Assembly: GCA_017407755.1 (NCBI GenBank)
Contig: JAFQVY010000015.1
Coordinates: 110,798 to 174,797 of the forward strand
Length of the DNA stretch: 64,000 nucleotides
DNA from: Clostridia bacterium
GTDB taxonomy: Bacteria; Bacillota; Clostridia; Oscillospirales; Acutalibacteraceae
Direction of reading: 5' to 3'
The notes below the pieces were generated by a model. The model had not been told where the DNA came from. It made no database searches and saw only the letters and a list, made by a program, of their open reading frames with translations. Shown here in pieces: positions 1-8,682 of this stretch; the first letter of the stretch is position 1, and each line of letters begins with the position of its first letter. A program made the position numbers and the translations under genes.

Positions 1-3000
1 TGTAAATATACTCGCCTGCACTATTCTTTGAACCGGTTAATTTACCATTGTTAACAGTAATATTGTAACCTGTTTCCATACGTTTCCACATAGCAACGAT
101 CGTCATATCTTCGCCTGCAGCAAGCTTAGCCTGAATCATTTCATCAGTGATTTCTGTGTCAGTTGTATCTTCTGCAAACTTCCAACCTACGAAATCGTAA
201 CCAGAACGTCTTGCATCGTCAGGATATACAACTTTATCTCCACTTACATAATACTGCATATCAAGATACTGACCTCTATTCTGTGCAGCCTCTGCATTTT
301 TAAATACCACAAAGCTTACATCATCAATAGATGTTCTATATACTGCCTTAAGAATATCGTTACCAGAAGTAACGAATGTATATTCCTCAGATGTAGAAAC
401 TACCGCACCAGCTGTATTAATCCAGCCAAGGAATTCATTGCCATTTGTACTATTTGCCACTACTGTTACAGTTGCATCAATAGGCGCCTTCTTGTTAAGA
501 TAGGTTGTGCCCTGAGGTCTTGTTACATCGTTAATTGTAAGGGTGAAGCCAGTACCACCAGTTACATCAATCTGAAGTGTACCGTGTGTTGCGGGTGCTA
601 CAGGTGTAACGATCTTCTTGTAGTTTGCAACTACGATCATATCAGCCTGAACGTTACTTGTGTCAGCGCTCCAGCCTGTGAATGTGTAGCCTGCTCTTGT
701 GGGAGCTTCGGGTGCAGGTAAGTTTGTACCCTTGTCTACCTTAGCCACTGCAAGGATTGTGTTGTCGTAGTCAACGAACATTACTGTGAGCTTCTGCTCT
801 ACTACAGGAATGTCAGGTGTTTCTGTGCCTGTATCGTCGCCAGTCTTTTCAGCCTCTACGATAAGGAGCTCAACGTCGCCCTGAACGTTTTCGATTGTGT
901 AAACGCCGTCAACAGCCTCAAGCTTAGTCATGTTGTAGATAACTGCAGCAATTACATAATCCTCTGCAGCGTCAACAGTAAATGTTAATGTTGCAGCCTC
1001 GTCGATTGTTGCGGGAGCGTTAACTGTGAAGTTTTCGCTTTCGTTCCAAGTTACATCGTAAACAGGAGTTACGATAGGATCAAGAACTGCTGTAACTGTG
1101 AGCTTGTCTGTAACTGTATCGAATGTGAATGTGTAAGTACCGCCTGTGGTAGTAAGTGTGCAGTTGCCTGCGCCGTCCTTAAATGTCCAGCCACCAGCTT
1201 CTGCCATTTCGTTATTGATTGTTCCGTCGTTACCAAGCCACTTGCCAAATTCAACAACCTTGAACTTGTATGTGCCTGCTGCGAAGTACTGCTCTGTGGT
1301 GTAAACAGTGCCATTCTCGTCTGCTGTCATTTCGATAGCACCTGTGCCCCAATCTGTGAAGTCACCTGCGAGCTTAACTGTTGTGTCGGGTGTGGGATCT
1401 GTAGGATCAGTAACTTCTTCACCGGGATATGTTACGGAAAGCTGAGAATTGTTAATACCGAATGCAAATACATATTCGCCGGCTTCAGTTGTTGTGATAG
1501 TACAATTATCGCTGTTTGAAGAGCTAAATGTAAGACCCTCAACTGTAGCTGTGATAGGTGTTGTGCAGCTTGTCCAAGCACCCTCGCGAACAATCTTGAA
1601 CTCGTATGTTGTGTTTGCTTCAAGAGTTAATGTTACGTAACCGTAGCTTTCACCCTCAGCCTTAAGCTTAAACTCGTTAGCTGTTGTGCTCCAGCCGTTG
1701 AATTCACCAACAATGTATCTGTCAGTTGAAAGTGTGCTTACTGCAGGAACTTCCTCAAGAGAAGCATACCACTGACCGCCCTTGATGTCATAGTACTGAC
1801 CGTCCATAGCTGTAAGGTCAGCTGTCTGAGCACCCTTATTGTTGTTATTAAAGATAACGTTTACGTATGCGGAGTCGAAAGAAAGTGCATAAACGTCAAA
1901 GCCGTTTACTGTATCTTCTGTCTTATCCATTGCTACGCCGGGCCATGCAACTGCAGGATCAGTTGCCCATGCGTATACGTAAACTTCGTCCCACTTAGCG
2001 GAGTTGATAGCATATACAGTGATAACTGTAGGCATATCAGGACCGCTTTCTGTTGTGGACTCTGTAGCATCCTGATCGCCTGTTGCGGGTTTTGAATCTG
2101 TTGTAGCTTCAGTTGCCTCTGTTGTAGCCTCTGTGGGCTCTGTTACGGTAGCTGTAGAAGAAGTCTCTTCCTCGATAGGCTCGTATGTGTAAGACTTAGC
2201 GGGCTTAGTATTTGTTGCACCGTCATAAGTCATGTAGTAGCAAATACCGTCGTACCAGCCTTCAGTAATATCTGCGCACTGCTCGTCACCGGAGGTTGAG
2301 CTTGTGCCGTTAAAGATAAGACCTGTGATGTCTGAAGGAACCTCGATTACGTATCTGTCGTAACCATCCTTAGTTGTATCAACGTATTCCATCTCCTGAG
2401 CGTTCCAAGCGGGATTTGTGCCTGTCTGGCTACCCCACCAGTAAACTCTGAGGTTTGTCCACTTCCAATTGTTCTCGAAGTAGATTGTCATTGTCTCAGC
2501 AACAGGAGTCTCTGTAGTAGTTGTTTCTGTTGCATCTGTTACATTCTGATCGCCTGATGCGGGTTTTGAAGCTGTTGTGCCTTCGGTTGGATCTGTCTCT
2601 GCGGGAGCAGATGTTGTCTCAGCAGGAGCAGAAGTTGTTTCCTGAGGAACCTTGTAATCATATGAACCGCAGGGCTTGGTATTTGTTGCACTGTCATAAG
2701 TCATGTAGTAGCAAATGCCTTCGTACCAACCGCTTGTGATGTCAGCAGACTGCTCTGCACCAAACTCGCCTGTACCGTTGAAGAGAAGACCTGTGATATC
2801 TTCAGGAATAACGATTTCATAAATGTCGTAACCCTGGTCGTTCTGACCTACAACATTTGAAAGAGGGATGCCGTTCCACTCGGGATTTGTGCCGATTGTG
2901 CTACCCCAGTAGTAAACCTTAGCATCAGGCCACTGCCAGTTGTTCTCGAAGTAGATTGTGATGTAACCGTCAGGAACATCTACGTCAGCATCTGCGTACT

Positions 3001-5707
3001 GAGCTGTTAACCAGTTAAGTCTGGAAATTGCCCAATCGCCTGCGTACTGGTTCATATCCTGAGCGTCATATGCGTTATAAGACTTAGTTTCAGATGTGTA
3101 TGTGTTTGCATCTGCATCATAGTCGAACATTGTAAGAGAGGAGTGGTCAGATGTCCAGTTCTGCTTAAGTGTCCAACCGTCGTTAATTCTGTTGTTCTCA
3201 TAGTTCCACTGACCGGACTTAGCAAGAAGAGCCTTGTAATCGTCAATGGACTTAAGTCTGCCGTTACCATCTACTGTACCCTCGAGAATGTCGATAAGGT
3301 CAGCAAAATCGGATTCCCAAACAGCGTCTACATAGTCAGCAAATGTCTTGCCGTCAGCTGTTGTGGAAGTTGTGTAGCAAGCCTTGGAGAATACACTGTG
3401 CTTGCCGGTGAAGTTAGAATCATAGTGTGCAAGCTCGCTTGCGTACCAACCGCTGGGCTGGCTGAGAGCGAGGTTGTTGCCGTTGATATCCTGTCTTGTA
3501 GTGTCGCCCATGTTACCAAGTGCGTTGTCATAGTCCCAAACAGGAGAGAGGTAGAAGATACCATCGTCTGCATTGTATACGAAGTAGCAGCTTGTGATAC
3601 CTGCGTCTACGTTCTTGGAAATTTCGTTGATAAGATATGCCTTTGCAAGGTCATTCATATCTACTAATGTTTCAAGAGTCTCAAGGTCGTCACCGTAAAG
3701 TGCATCTTCAACTGCCTGATACTTAGCCTTCATGAACTGAACCTGCTCAGCAGCGGGCTTATCAGGAATCTTGTGGGTCATTACCTGACCTCTGGAAGTT
3801 GTGAATGTAAGGTCGCCTGCGTTATCAGCGTTTTTCTGAGTGTCAAGCTCGAGAACGAAGTCGAAGTTCTCCTTGGGGTAAGTAATAGTTTCGCCTGTAT
3901 CATCGTCTACTACATCCTCAACTTCAGGCTCAACAAGGTCGCCCATAACTGTGCCTTCGCCCATCTCGATCTTCTGTACGAGCTGATAAGAACCCATGTA
4001 TCTACCGTCAACGAAGAAATCTACGAAACGGGAGTCACATGCATACTTCATGCCAACTTCGTTAGCCATATCGTAAACGATACGGTTTCTCATAAGAGAG
4101 TCGTCCTTAGCGTTTGCAAGGAGTGACCATTTCTCTGCAGCATCCATACCGTCGATGCCAACAGCGTTTTTGAATGTGATGTTAAAGGGCTTCTTGGTTT
4201 CTTCCCAAGTTGTGTTACCACGGCCCTTAATCTTCTTAACCTGCTCAACTACGATACCGTCGTCAGAAGCAACAGCACCGCCGAGCTTCTTAGCTTCACG
4301 GTTCTTGGAAGCAGCTGTGATATAGTCGTACCAGATACCGCTAAGAGCAGAAAGAGCTGTTTCTGTTTCAGCGTCGTCATCGTTAACTACAGAACCCTTA
4401 GCTTCGTCAGTATTGATAAAGAGAGAAGCCTCTGCGTCTGTGTTGTAGATTGTGAGCTTCTGGTTTTCAGCGTCTGTAATTGTGTAAGTTGTGCCTGCAA
4501 CATAAGGAACTGTGTTGTAGCAGCCTGCATCAATCTTAACGCCGTTAACTGTTACTGTGTTAGAGTAAGAGTTGTAAATAATAACTTCTGTCTTGGAAGC
4601 AGAAGCGGGAAGGTAGAATACACGACCTTCGGACTTGGAGAGCCAACGCTGCCAAGCCTCTGCATCGATAGCATCGTCTGTAGCACCTGCGTATGCATAA
4701 AGACCGCTGGACTCTGCCCAGTCAAGCTCGAAAGCTGTGCCGTTGGGCTCTGCAGGATCTGTTACTGTAGGCTCAGTTGTTGTGGGCTGAGATTCAACCT
4801 CACCTGTGCTGGAAGAAGCATCCTCGGAAGCATCTTCAGAAGCATCTGCGGAAGAAGAAGTAACTTCAGTAGCTGTGTACTCAAAACGAGCTGTGTAGTC
4901 GTTTGTTACACCGCCGTCGAAATCGTAAGTGTATGTAGCGTCAGTAGAAAGGAGTGTATCACCCTCGTACCAACCTACGAATGTGTAACCCTCTGCTACG
5001 TCGCCGTAGGAAAGAGTAACGTCTGCAGAACGAACTGCATCAGCAGAAGCTATAGCACCGCTTGCTGTAGTAGCAGAAGCTGTTGTTGTGCCTGTAAGCT
5101 TGTATGTGCTGATTGTAACAGTTGCAGCAGCAGCATCGTTTGCGTAAGCACCGCTTACATTAGACTGAACTGCTACGGTCTGTGTTTCGTTGAATGCAGC
5201 ATAATCTGTGCTTGTATTTGTCTTCCACTCGGGAGTAAGTGTAGTATTAGCAGCATTGGGATAAATAACAAAGCGACCGCTAAAGTTACCGCTCATATTA
5301 TAAACTGCTGTTGAATGAGATGCATAGTTCTTACGGTGAGAAATGTTGTTATTCTCGCCACCCCATGCGGATGAACCGGAAATACCAAATACAGCTAACT
5401 GAGTTGCGTCACCCCAGTTGTCGCCAACACTTACATAGTAAAGGTCAGAGTTGGAAACCTTAGTCATCTTATAGCCCTTAGAATAAGTATTATGACCAAC
5501 CATAAGCTGAATAACTGAATCTGTCCACTTTGTATCTGAGTTATCAAAGTAGAAAACTGTGCCACTGCTGAGATTATGGCTTGTTTCAGCAAGCTCAACC
5601 TTAGCAGCTGAAGCAGATGTCATGCCTATTGTAACCATAGACATAAGCATCATAACTGTAAGTACCACTGCGAGTAAACGCTTTGTGATACGTTTAGTTG
5701 TACTCAT
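1..5707 (-). CDS. CotH-domain secreted multimodular protein with CBM26-like starch-binding modules (3' end outside window)
   Basis: One open minus-strand frame runs from ATG 5707 (aggaggaat ribosome site just upstream) to the window edge, about 1902 codons without a stop. Residues 1-35 form a Sec signal peptide ending ASA-AK. An N-terminal carbohydrate-binding-like segment with an aromatic FYFDN start is followed by an InlB/Listeria-Bacteroides-like repeat (FVGWYEG, about 245). A Ser/Thr/Glu linker leads to a CotH domain, about 400-800, marked by KGRGNTTW near 491 and SPVWDYDNALGN near 718. CBM26-like modules begin near 914, 1071 and 1226; the first two start TIYFENNW and all are joined by Thr-rich linkers. 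Further beta-sandwich units (EFNGWS, AGDFTDWG) and InlB-like repeats (FTGWSAD, FVGWKFAE) follow. CotH proteins are protein kinases in spore coats, and CotH modules also occur in ruminococcal surface systems. The substrate is unknown. The missing C-terminus could carry a dockerin or anchor. Confidence 0.85.
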   Translation of the reverse strand, partial: MSTTKRITKRLLAVVLTVMMLMSMVTIGMTSASAAKVELAETSHNLSSGTVFYFDNSDTKWTDSVIQLMVGHNTYSKGYKMTKVSNSDLYYVSVGDNWGDATQLAVFGISGSSAWGGENNNISHRKNYASHSTAVYNMSGNFSGRFVIYPNAANTTLTPEWKTNTSTDYAAFNETQTVAVQSNVSGAYANDAAAATVTISTYKLTGTTTASATTASGAIASADAVRSADVTLSYGDVAEGYTFVGWYEGDTLLSTDATYTYDFDGGVTNDYTARFEYTATEVTSSSADASEDASEDASSSTGEVESQPTTTEPTVTDPAEPNGTAFELDWAESSGLYAYAGATDDAIDAEAWQRWLSKSEGRVFYLPASASKTEVIIYNSYSNTVTVNGVKIDAGCYNTVPYVAGTTYTITDAENQKLTIYNTDAEASLFINTDEAKGSVVNDDDAETETALSALSGIWYDYITAASKNREAKKLGGAVASDDGIVVEQVKKIKGRGNTTWEETKKPFNITFKNAVGIDGMDAAEKWSLLANAKDDSLMRNRIVYDMANEVGMKYACDSRFVDFFVDGRYMGSYQLVQKIEMGEGTVMGDLVEPEVEDVVDDDTGETITYPKENFDFVLELDTQKNADNAGDLTFTTSRGQVMTHKIPDKPAAEQVQFMKAKYQAVEDALYGDDLETLETLVDMNDLAKAYLINEISKNVDAGITSCYFVYNADDGIFYLSPVWDYDNALGNMGDTTRQDINGNNLALSQPSGWYASELAHYDSNFTGKHSVFSKACYTTSTTADGKTFADYVDAVWESDFADLIDILEGTVDGNGRLKSIDDYKALLAKSGQWNYENNRINDGWTLKQNWTSDHSSLTMFDYDADANTYTSETKSYNAYDAQDMNQYAGDWAISRLNWLTAQYADADVDVPDGYITIYFENNWQWPDAKVYYWGSTIGTNPEWNGIPLSNVVGQNDQGYDIYEIVIPEDITGLLFNGTGEFGAEQSADITSGWYEGICYYMTYDSATNTKPCGSYDYKVPQETTSAPAETTSAPAETDPTEGTTASKPASGDQNVTDATETTTTETPVAETMTIYFENNWKWTNLRVYWWGSQTGTNPAWNAQEMEYVDTTKDGYDRYVIEVPSDITGLIFNGTSSTSGDEQCADITEGWYDGICYYMTYDGATNTKPAKSYTYEPIEEETSSTATVTEPTEATTEATEATTDSKPATGDQDATESTTESGPDMPTVITVYAINSAKWDEVYVYAWATDPAVAWPGVAMDKTEDTVNGFDVYALSFDSAYVNVIFNNNNKGAQTADLTAMDGQYYDIKGGQWYASLEEVPAVSTLSTDRYIVGEFNGWSTTANEFKLKAEGESYGYVTLTLEANTTYEFKIVREGAWTSCTTPITATVEGLTFSSSNSDNCTITTTEAGEYVFAFGINNSQLSVTYPGEEVTDPTDPTPDTTVKLAGDFTDWGTGAIEMTADENGTVYTTEQYFAAGTYKFKVVEFGKWLGNDGTINNEMAEAGGWTFKDGAGNCTLTTTGGTYTFTFDTVTDKLTVTAVLDPIVTPVYDVTWNESENFTVNAPATIDEAATLTFTVDAAEDYVIAAVIYNMTKLEAVDGVYTIENVQGDVELLIVEAEKTGDDTGTETPDIPVVEQKLTVMFVDYDNTILAVAKVDKGTNLPAPEAPTRAGYTFTGWSADTSNVQADMIVVANYKKIVTPVAPATHGTLQIDVTGGTGFTLTINDVTRPQGTTYLNKKAPIDATVTVVANSTNGNEFLGWINTAGAVVSTSEEYTFVTSGNDILKAVYRTSIDDVSFVVFKNAEAAQNRGQYLDMQYYVSGDKVVYPDDARRSGYDFVGWKFAEDTTDTEITDEMIQAKLAAGEDMTIVAMWKRMETGYNITVNNGKLTGSKNSAGEYIY

Positions 5708-6204
5708 TAAAATTCCTCCTAATTAAAATTTTTTAATGAAATTAATCGTAAAACCGTAATTCCAAAGGTTTTTGCGCTTTGGCTTATGCCCTGTCGTCTG
5801 ACCTCCGCAGTGTTTTATAATATAAATAGTATAGGGTTTAAATCATAAAACAAGCACACACTTTGGCAATTATTTTACTACAGAATTGTAACATTTCACA
5901 CCTAATATTTCAACCGATTTTTAAAAGTTTTAGGCACTTTTAACCAACTTTGTAGGTTGGCACAAAAGCCAAAAGCCAAAATTGGCACTTTTGTCTATGG
6001 CAAAATTTAGGTTTTATATCCAAAGATAAATAAAGTATATAAGCGGTTTTAGGTGCTGATATTTAATCGCACAAAAGTAAAGGGGAATAGTTGGGCAGAA
6101 TAAACAAATATTTTAATATTTTCAAAAAACCTTTACTTTTTCTGATTGAGGTGATATACTTACTTTAGTTATATTCAGTAATTTAACTTAGGAGGAATAT
6201 ATAA
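5708..6204. other. Divergent intergenic region with repeated TTGGC/GCCAA half-sites and leader hairpins
   Basis: No gene is seen in these 497 bases between the divergent CotH gene and the small wall-anchored protein. The minus-strand leader of the CotH gene contains a CCAAAG/CTTTGG hairpin (5762-5782) and an adjacent GGC-ttat-GCC hairpin (5781-5790). Between 5944 and 5986 lie CCAAC, GTTGGC, GCCAA and the perfect palindrome GCCAAAATTGGC, which could be regulator half-sites. AT-rich sequence at 5815-5845 probably holds the CotH promoter but no convincing -35/-10 pair was found. Confidence 0.45.
6146..6174 (+). promoter_or_regulatory. Promoter of the SPTTGD wall-anchored protein
   Basis: TTGAGG (6146-6151) and TTATAT (6169-6174) are separated by 17 bases and lie about 30 bases upstream of the start codon at 6205. 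Confidence 0.5.
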
Positions 6205-6735
6205 ATGAAAAAGGTTATAGCTTTATTAATCGCAATGCTTCTTATGGTTTGCGGTATTGCTTCTGTTTCTGCTGAGGTAAGTCCTACCGCTTCTGTTGTT
6301 GACACAAAAATCACCATTGATGCTGTTGTTGTGCCCGACAATGCAGGCACCGCCACACCCAGTATTGATGAGCCTTTTGAGTACGTTGTTGGTTCTGACG
6401 GCACCGTTACTCTTATTGCAAGCTCCAACGAAGGCTTCAAATTTGTTCGCTGGGAGTTTATCACAGGCGAGTTTGATATTATCGAGGGCTCTCTCACAAG
6501 CTCTACTATCGTAATCCTTCCCAAGGGCGACTCTAACATCCGTGCTTACGCTCACTTTGCAGATGAGGATGCTTCTATCCCTGCTACTGAGCCCGACTCA
6601 AAGCCCGCTGTTAAGCCCGACCCCGGCACACAGTCCCCCACAACAGGCGACGTTACTCCTGTATTCTTTGTTTTAGGTGCTGTTGTTCTGATGTTAGGCG
6701 TTGCAGTTATCGCTCTTAAGAAAAAGGCTTGCTGA
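6205..6735 (+). CDS. Small secreted protein with InlB-type repeat and SPTTGD wall-sorting signal
   Basis: 176 residues, with aggaggaat ahead of the ATG. Residues 1-23 are a signal peptide (positive start, hydrophobic core, SVSA cleavage site). Residues 35-123 read as one beta-rich repeat of the divergent InlB B-repeat type (TLIASSNEGFKFVRW). A Pro/Thr/Asp-rich linker follows, then SPTTGD, a hydrophobic span and KKKAC. This tripartite tail is the layout of a sortase substrate, with SPTTG in place of LPXTG. The family role is a wall-exposed adhesion or spacer module; no enzymatic motif is visible. It has its own promoter and a terminator downstream. A class B sortase at 43812-44558 is the only sortase in the window, and whether it accepts this signal is unknown. 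Confidence 0.75.
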   Translation: MKKVIALLIAMLLMVCGIASVSAEVSPTASVVDTKITIDAVVVPDNAGTATPSIDEPFEYVVGSDGTVTLIASSNEGFKFVRWEFITGEFDIIEGSLTSSTIVILPKGDSNIRAYAHFADEDASIPATEPDSKPAVKPDPGTQSPTTGDVTPVFFVLGAVVLMLGVAVIALKKKAC

Positions 6736-6754
6736 TAAATTAAGTTAAAATTAA

Positions 6755-6785
6755 GCCCTGAGGAAAACCTCAGGGCTATTTTTAT
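6755..6785 (+). terminator. Terminator of the SPTTGD protein gene
   Basis: GCCCTGAGG and CCTCAGGGC form a 9-bp stem with an AAAA loop, followed by TATTTTTATT. Confidence 0.85.
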
Positions 6786-6791
6786 TACAAA

Positions 6792-6818
6792 GTAAAACCC
6801 CGCCGTTAAGCGGGGTTT
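6792..6818 (-). terminator. glmS terminator
   Basis: AAACCCCGC / GCGGGGTTT stem (6795-6818) with a six-base loop. On the minus strand it is followed by a short T run, which suits termination of glmS transcripts. Confidence 0.75.
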
Positions 6819-6830
6819 AATTTATGTTTT

Positions 6831-8657
6831 TTATTCAACTGTAACTGATTTTGCAAGATTTCTTGGTTTATCAACATCGTTGCCGCGAAGAACAGAGGAA
6901 TAGTAAGCCACAAGCTGTAAGGGCACAATTGCCGACATAGGCATGAGCATTTCCTCAGAAACAGGCACACGGATAATTTCGTCTGCCACATCTTCGCCTA
7001 CCTCAAAGCCCTCTGTGCACACCAAAAGAACCTTGGCACCTCTTGCCTTAACCTCTTTGATGTTTGAAATAGTTTTGTCAAAAAGGTCAGACTGGGTTGC
7101 AACTGCAATAACAGGCATACCGTCAGTAATAAGGGAAATTGTACCGTGCTTTAATTCGCCTGCGGCGTAGCATTCGGAGTGAATGTAAGAAATTTCCTTA
7201 AGTTTTAAGGAGCCTTCCATAGAAAGGGCATAGTCGAAACCTCTGCCGATATAAAGAAGGCTTTCAGCACTGATAAGCTCCTTGGCGGCTTCTTTTGAAA
7301 TTTCATCAACGGACTTTATAATATCAGCAATTCTTTCGGGCATGGCCATAAGCTCTGCGGTAAGGCGTTTGCACTCATTTTCGTCAATTTTTTCTTTTGC
7401 AAAAGCGAGCTCAAAGGAAAGCAGATACATAACCGCAATCTGCACCATATAAGCCTTTGTGGAGGCAACGGCAATTTCAGGACCGGCGTGAGTATACACA
7501 AGCATATCGGACTCACGGGCGATTGAACTGCCCTTTGCATTAACAACGCCAAGGGTTTTGGCACCCAAAGCCTTTGAAACACGAAGTGCCTCTAAAGAGT
7601 CGGCGGTTTCACCCGACTGGGAAATAATAATAACCAAGTCGCCCTCGCCTACCAAGGGAGCACGGTATCTGAACTCGGAAGCAATATCAACCACAACGGG
7701 AACGCGTGCAAGCTTTTCAATGGCGTATTTACCAACCATACCTGCATGCATTGCAGTACCGCAGGCAACGATAAACACCTGCTTAATATCCTTAAGGCTT
7801 TCTACGGTAATTGAGCACTCCTCAAGATTGGGCATACCGCAAAAAACTCTGGGAGCAACGGTTTTTCTTACAGCGTCGGGCTGCTCGTTGATTTCTTTGA
7901 GCATATAGTGCTCATAGCCGCCTTTTTCAGCGGCGTCCATATCCCAATCAGCGGTTTTAAGCTCTTTTTCAATAGGATTTCCTTTTAAATCGGTGAAGCT
8001 GATGTCGCCTTCGGCAATTCTTGCAATTTCGTCGTGCTCCAAAAGGAAGTAATCTTTTGTATATTTGATAATAGCAGGAACGTCGGAGGCAATAAAGCCT
8101 TCCTCGCCCTTAACGCCTACAATAAGAGGACTTCCTCGTCTTACGGCATAAATCACGTTGGGAATATCCTTAAAAAGAATGCCAAGTGCGAATGAACCCT
8201 GAACCTCAGCAAGGGTTTTTTCGATTGCCTCTGTGGGGTTACCCTTATAGTTAAAGTCAAGAAGCTTTGCAACAACCTCGGTGTCGGTTTCGCTGTAAAA
8301 CTCCCTGCCCTCTTTCTCAAGACGCTCCTTAATCTCTCGGTAATTCTCGATAATACCGTTATGTACCAAGGTAACAAACTCGCCGCCGATATGGGGGTGA
8401 GAGTTAATGTCAGAAGGCTTGCCGTGAGTTGCCCAACGGGTGTGTCCGATACCTGCACTGCCCACAGGGAAGTTTTCTGCATTCATTTTATCTTCAAGGT
8501 TTTTAAGTCTTCCCTCGGCTTTGATAACGTTAACCTCGCCTTTTTCAAAAACCGCAATACCCGCTGAATCATAACCGCGGTACTCAAGCTTTGAAAGAGC
8601 GTTTACCAAAACCTCACTGCAGTCATTTTTACCTACATATCCGACAATTCCGCACAT
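6831..8657 (-). CDS. glmS: Glutamine--fructose-6-phosphate aminotransferase (isomerizing)
   Basis: 608 residues, the normal length of GlmS. It makes glucosamine-6-phosphate from fructose-6-phosphate and glutamine, the first step to UDP-GlcNAc. The N-terminus MCGIVGYVG exposes the catalytic Cys2 of the class II glutaminase domain (about 1-220). Two SIS sugar-isomerase domains follow (about 280-430 and 455-600; ISQSGET motif), and the chain ends in NLAKSVTVE, the conserved C-terminal tail. The start is fixed by MCGI and by aaggagattt upstream. The gene lies 25 bases behind the 4,6-dehydratase gene and probably shares its promoter. This fits UDP-GlcNAc supply for the neighbouring glycan cluster. 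There is no room for a glmS ribozyme directly upstream. Confidence 0.97.
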   Translation of the reverse strand: MCGIVGYVGKNDCSEVLVNALSKLEYRGYDSAGIAVFEKGEVNVIKAEGRLKNLEDKMNAENFPVGSAGIGHTRWATHGKPSDINSHPHIGGEFVTLVHNGIIENYREIKERLEKEGREFYSETDTEVVAKLLDFNYKGNPTEAIEKTLAEVQGSFALGILFKDIPNVIYAVRRGSPLIVGVKGEEGFIASDVPAIIKYTKDYFLLEHDEIARIAEGDISFTDLKGNPIEKELKTADWDMDAAEKGGYEHYMLKEINEQPDAVRKTVAPRVFCGMPNLEECSITVESLKDIKQVFIVACGTAMHAGMVGKYAIEKLARVPVVVDIASEFRYRAPLVGEGDLVIIISQSGETADSLEALRVSKALGAKTLGVVNAKGSSIARESDMLVYTHAGPEIAVASTKAYMVQIAVMYLLSFELAFAKEKIDENECKRLTAELMAMPERIADIIKSVDEISKEAAKELISAESLLYIGRGFDYALSMEGSLKLKEISYIHSECYAAGELKHGTISLITDGMPVIAVATQSDLFDKTISNIKEVKARGAKVLLVCTEGFEVGEDVADEIIRVPVSEEMLMPMSAIVPLQLVAYYSSVLRGNDVDKPRNLAKSVTVE

Positions 8658-8682
8658 AGGAAATCTCCTTCACTGTGATTAC

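Noticed and set aside
3143-3667. A 174-residue plus-strand open frame opposite the CotH gene
   Set aside because: It lies wholly inside the continuous minus-strand coding frame, has no ribosome site and encodes a Val/Cys-rich chain typical of antisense shadow frames.
5730-5830. c-di-GMP riboswitch in the CotH leader
   Set aside because: An ACAGGGCA-like string is present on the minus strand, but the tetraloop-receptor stem pair and the GGACGCAAAGCC block are missing.
8658-8682. glmS ribozyme
   Set aside because: Only 25 bases separate the two genes, far too short for the ribozyme.
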